64,000 nucleotides of DNA from an uncultured Micrococcaceae bacterium (GTDB lineage Bacteria > Actinomycetota > Actinomycetes > Actinomycetales > Micrococcaceae): contig CANNAD010000001.1 of the NCBI GenBank assembly GCA_947502645.1, positions 186,001 to 250,000 on the forward strand, written 5' to 3'. A program made the position numbers and the translations under genes. Position 1 is the first letter of the stretch. Every line of letters begins with the position of its first letter. Positions 61,816-64,000 of this stretch are shown here, piece by piece. The notes under the pieces are model-generated. The model did no database searches and was not told where the DNA came from. It saw only the letters and a list, made by a program, of their open reading frames with translations.

Positions 61816-64000
61816 GCTGATCCGCCCATACGCGACTTCAGCCACTGCTCAAGTTCAGCGGCAGGGACCGGTTTCGACCAGAAGTAGCCTTGGGCATGGT
61901 TAGCGGCCAGAGAGTGGAGGACCTCCAGCTGCTGAACCGTCTCCACGCCCTCCGCGACAACATTCAGGCCCAGTGCGTGTGCCAGCATCGTAATGGCTTG
62001 GACAATCGGCAGCGCATATATGTCTTCCCCGTCCAAACCGTCAACAAACGACCTATCAATCTTCAGCGTCGTGACAGGGAGTCGTCGCAAGTAACTCAAC
62101 GAGGAATAGCCTGTCCCAAAATCGTCAACAGACAAGCCCACGCCCAGATGCCGGAAACTGGTCAACGTCTCCAGCGACCGCTCCACATCCTGCATCAGCA
62201 CTGATTCGGTCATCTCAAGCTCGACGGCGGACGGATCAATACCCGCAGCCTCCACAGCCTGCGCAACCGTGCTGTATATGTCGGCGTCCTGCAGCTGTCG
62301 CGCAGAAAGATTCACCGCGATTCCAAACCCATCGGCAACAGTCTCCCGCCACCGCTGGGCCTGGTGCAGCGCTTCGTTCAGAACCCATCGGCCAATAGGC
62401 ACGATCAGGCCGGTTTCCTCAGCGATCGGGATAAAGACTTCAGGGCTGACCAGTCCATGTGTCGGGTGACGCCATCGAAGCAGCGCCTCAGCGCCGACGG
62501 GACGCCCCGAAGCAACATCCATGATCGGCTGGTAGAAGACTTCCAGCTCGCCGCGCTCGATAACCCGTGGAAGCTCCGACCCGATGTCCAAGCGCAGCTT
62601 CGCGCTGCGATGCATCTCCTCGTCGAAAACCACTGGTTCTCCGCCGCGGTTCTGCTTCGCCCGATACATGGCTGCGTCAGCATCGTGCAACAAGGAATCC
62701 GCCGAGAATTCCTCGCCGGAAAGCGCGATTCCCACGCTCGCGGTCACAAAAACCTCACGCCCCAAAAGATCGAACGGCACCTCCACTGCTGCCGCGATGC
62801 GCGCGGCTAGATCCACGGCTGCTTCTTCAGTAATCCGGGCGCACACAATGACGAACTCATCCCCAGCGAACCGGGCAACGAGATCATCCGGGCGGACAGC
62901 GTTCCGCAGACGTTCCGCGAACTGGGCCAGAAGGCTGTCACCCGCGGCGTGACCCATACCGTCATTAATGACCTTGAACCGGTCCACATCCATGAACAGC
63001 ACAGCGACCTGAGTCCCCTGCTCCCGGGCTGCAGAAATTTCCTGTTCGATTGCAGCCAAAAGCGTGACCCTATTGGCCAGGCCAGTCAGCGGGTCCTGAA
63101 AAGCAAGTTCCTCGAGAGCCTGCTCAGTGAGTTTTCGATCGGTGATATCCACCGTTGTTTCCAAAAGCTTCAACAGGACGCCGTTGTCATCGTGTTCGGC
63201 GGTGGCCCGAGTCTGAACCCAACGCACCGCACCGTCCGGCCGCACAATCCTGTGCACAATCTCCAGTGGAGGACCGCCGTCCTCCAGATCCTGCCACAAC
63301 CGCCGCACACGCGCGCGGTCGCTTGGGTGCAGCACGCTCAACCACAGCTCTTCCGTGGGAACCAGGTTCGCGGGAAGTCCGTGAATCCGGAAGTACTCCT
63401 CGGACCACCATCGGCTCCCTGTCACCAGGTCCACCTCGACGGAGCCCACATGGGCCATTTCCTGGGCTGCAGTCAGACGATCGCGCTCGAGCTCGGCCGT
63501 CGCGCGGAGCCTCTTCAATTCAGTGACGTCCCGGGCAATCGCCGAGGTGCCGATCAGAGTGCCGCCGGCGTCATACACCGGAGAGAGTGTGAGCGACACA
63601 TCGAGGACGGAGCCATCCTTCCGGAGACCAACCACCTCACGCCCGACGACGAGACTTCCTTCGCGCAACCAGCAGCGGAGCGCTTCATCCACACCTGCCA
63701 TGCCGGGTGGGGACAGGATCGATACACTCTGGCCAACGGCTTCCTCCGCCGTGTATCCGTACATGTTGACGGCGCCCGAGTTCCAGCTCGTAATGATGCC
63801 GTTGAGATCAGCACCATTGATCGCATCGTTCGAGGACTCCACCAAAGCAGAAAGACGGCGCATTTCCGCTTCGGTCCGCTTGATGAGGGTGAGATCCGTA
63901 GCGACGTCGATGACCGCGATCAGGTCACCCTCACTGTCAAAAAGAGGGGTGATGGTGGAATAGACGGGAACTCGGTGGCCTTCCCTGTGGTTCACCCAGT
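61812..64000 (-). CDS. PAS-GGDEF-EAL cyclic-di-GMP enzyme (5' end outside window)
   Basis: At least 729 residues are visible; the frame is still open at the right edge. Numbering from the GTG at 63995, there is the end of one PAS domain, then PAS domains at about 45-160 and 175-290, GGDEF at 300-455 and EAL at 475-720. The GGDEF motif is AGDEF (377-381) with a possible inhibitory site R368-x-x-D371. The EAL domain looks active: Glu503 in EALLRW, Asn562, Asp624/625 in DDFGTGYSSL, Lys645 and Glu682. It probably both makes and degrades c-di-GMP, or only degrades it. It is convergent with the Tad locus. Confidence 0.92.
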   Translation of the reverse strand, partial: WVNHREGHRVPVYSTITPLFDSEGDLIAVIDVATDLTLIKRTEAEMRRLSALVESSNDAINGADLNGIITSWNSGAVNMYGYTAEEAVGQSVSILSPPGMAGVDEALRCWLREGSLVVGREVVGLRKDGSVLDVSLTLSPVYDAGGTLIGTSAIARDVTELKRLRATAELERDRLTAAQEMAHVGSVEVDLVTGSRWWSEEYFRIHGLPANLVPTEELWLSVLHPSDRARVRRLWQDLEDGGPPLEIVHRIVRPDGAVRWVQTRATAEHDDNGVLLKLLETTVDITDRKLTEQALEELAFQDPLTGLANRVTLLAAIEQEISAAREQGTQVAVLFMDVDRFKVINDGMGHAAGDSLLAQFAERLRNAVRPDDLVARFAGDEFVIVCARITEEAAVDLAARIAAAVEVPFDLLGREVFVTASVGIALSGEEFSADSLLHDADAAMYRAKQNRGGEPVVFDEEMHRSAKLRLDIGSELPRVIERGELEVFYQPIMDVASGRPVGAEALLRWRHPTHGLVSPEVFIPIAEETGLIVPIGRWVLNEALHQAQRWRETVADGFGIAVNLSARQLQDADIYSTVAQAVEAAGIDPSAVELEMTESVLMQDVERSLETLTSFRHLGVGLSVDDFGTGYSSLSYLRRLPVTTLKIDRSFVDGLDGEDIYALPIVQAITMLAHALGLNVVAEGVETVQQLEVLHSLAANHAQGYFWSKPVPAAELEQWLKSRMGGSA

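Overview
The window is chromosomal DNA of a high-GC Actinomycete, most like Arthrobacter and related Micrococcaceae. The reasons are the conserved actinobacterial gene order (rplM-rpsI-glmM, coaA/glmS-acpS-nnrD, alr-tsaE, tsaB-rimI-tsaD, groES-groEL1, guaB-guaB3), many GTG starts, 4- or 8-base gene overlaps, a His-tailed GroEL1, mycothiol-type DinB protein and a monoderm-type Tad pilus locus without a secretin. I saw no rRNA, tRNA, CRISPR array, insertion sequence or prophage. The genus assignment is inference.

Layout. 1-2493: the end of a degenerate ABC half-transporter and its complete partner, forming an asymmetric heterodimeric exporter. 2516-9784 (minus): a lone PTS EIIA, glpD, guaB3, guaB and a membrane acyltransferase with an SGNH domain. 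9829-13381 (minus): gabD, groEL1 and groES; groES is preceded by two CIRCE operators. 13578-17463 (plus): a DtxR-type iron box and a four-gene catechol-siderophore uptake system. 17552-22085 (plus): a compact aconitase-family enzyme, a THUMP-like methyltransferase and a GCS2-type carboxylate-amine ligase. 22125-28909 (minus): a DinB/MDMPI-fold protein, then tsaD-rimI-tsaB, katA-fur and tsaE-alr. The Fur/catalase pair sits inside what is usually one tsa block and is bracketed by strong hairpins. 28922-31401: divergent PfkB kinase and GH4 glycosidase. 31406-37649 (minus): glgX-treY-treZ, making trehalose from glycogen. 37709-41557 (minus): nnrD, acpS, glmS. 41659-43949 (plus): coaA, a lipoprotein DD-carboxypeptidase and mscL. 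44049-46518 (minus): glmM, rpsI, rplM.

46959-54566 (plus) is a translationally coupled four-gene operon of two very large FtsX-type permeases and two MacB/LolD-type ATPases. One ATPase carries an AbrB-like C-terminal module. 54844-61815 (plus) is a complete-looking Tad/Flp pilus locus (flp, tadE, tadG-like, cpaB, tadZ/cpaE, tadA/cpaF, tadB, tadC) with a perfect hairpin between the pilin gene and the rest. A PAS-GGDEF-EAL cyclic-di-GMP enzyme ends tail-to-tail over tadC and runs off the right edge.

The parts I find most worth following are the double-FtsX/double-ATPase operon with its AbrB-like tail, the flp-tadE hairpin next to a c-di-GMP gene, the repeated terminator hairpin at two loci, and the bracketed fur-katA cassette. 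None is proven new from sequence alone.
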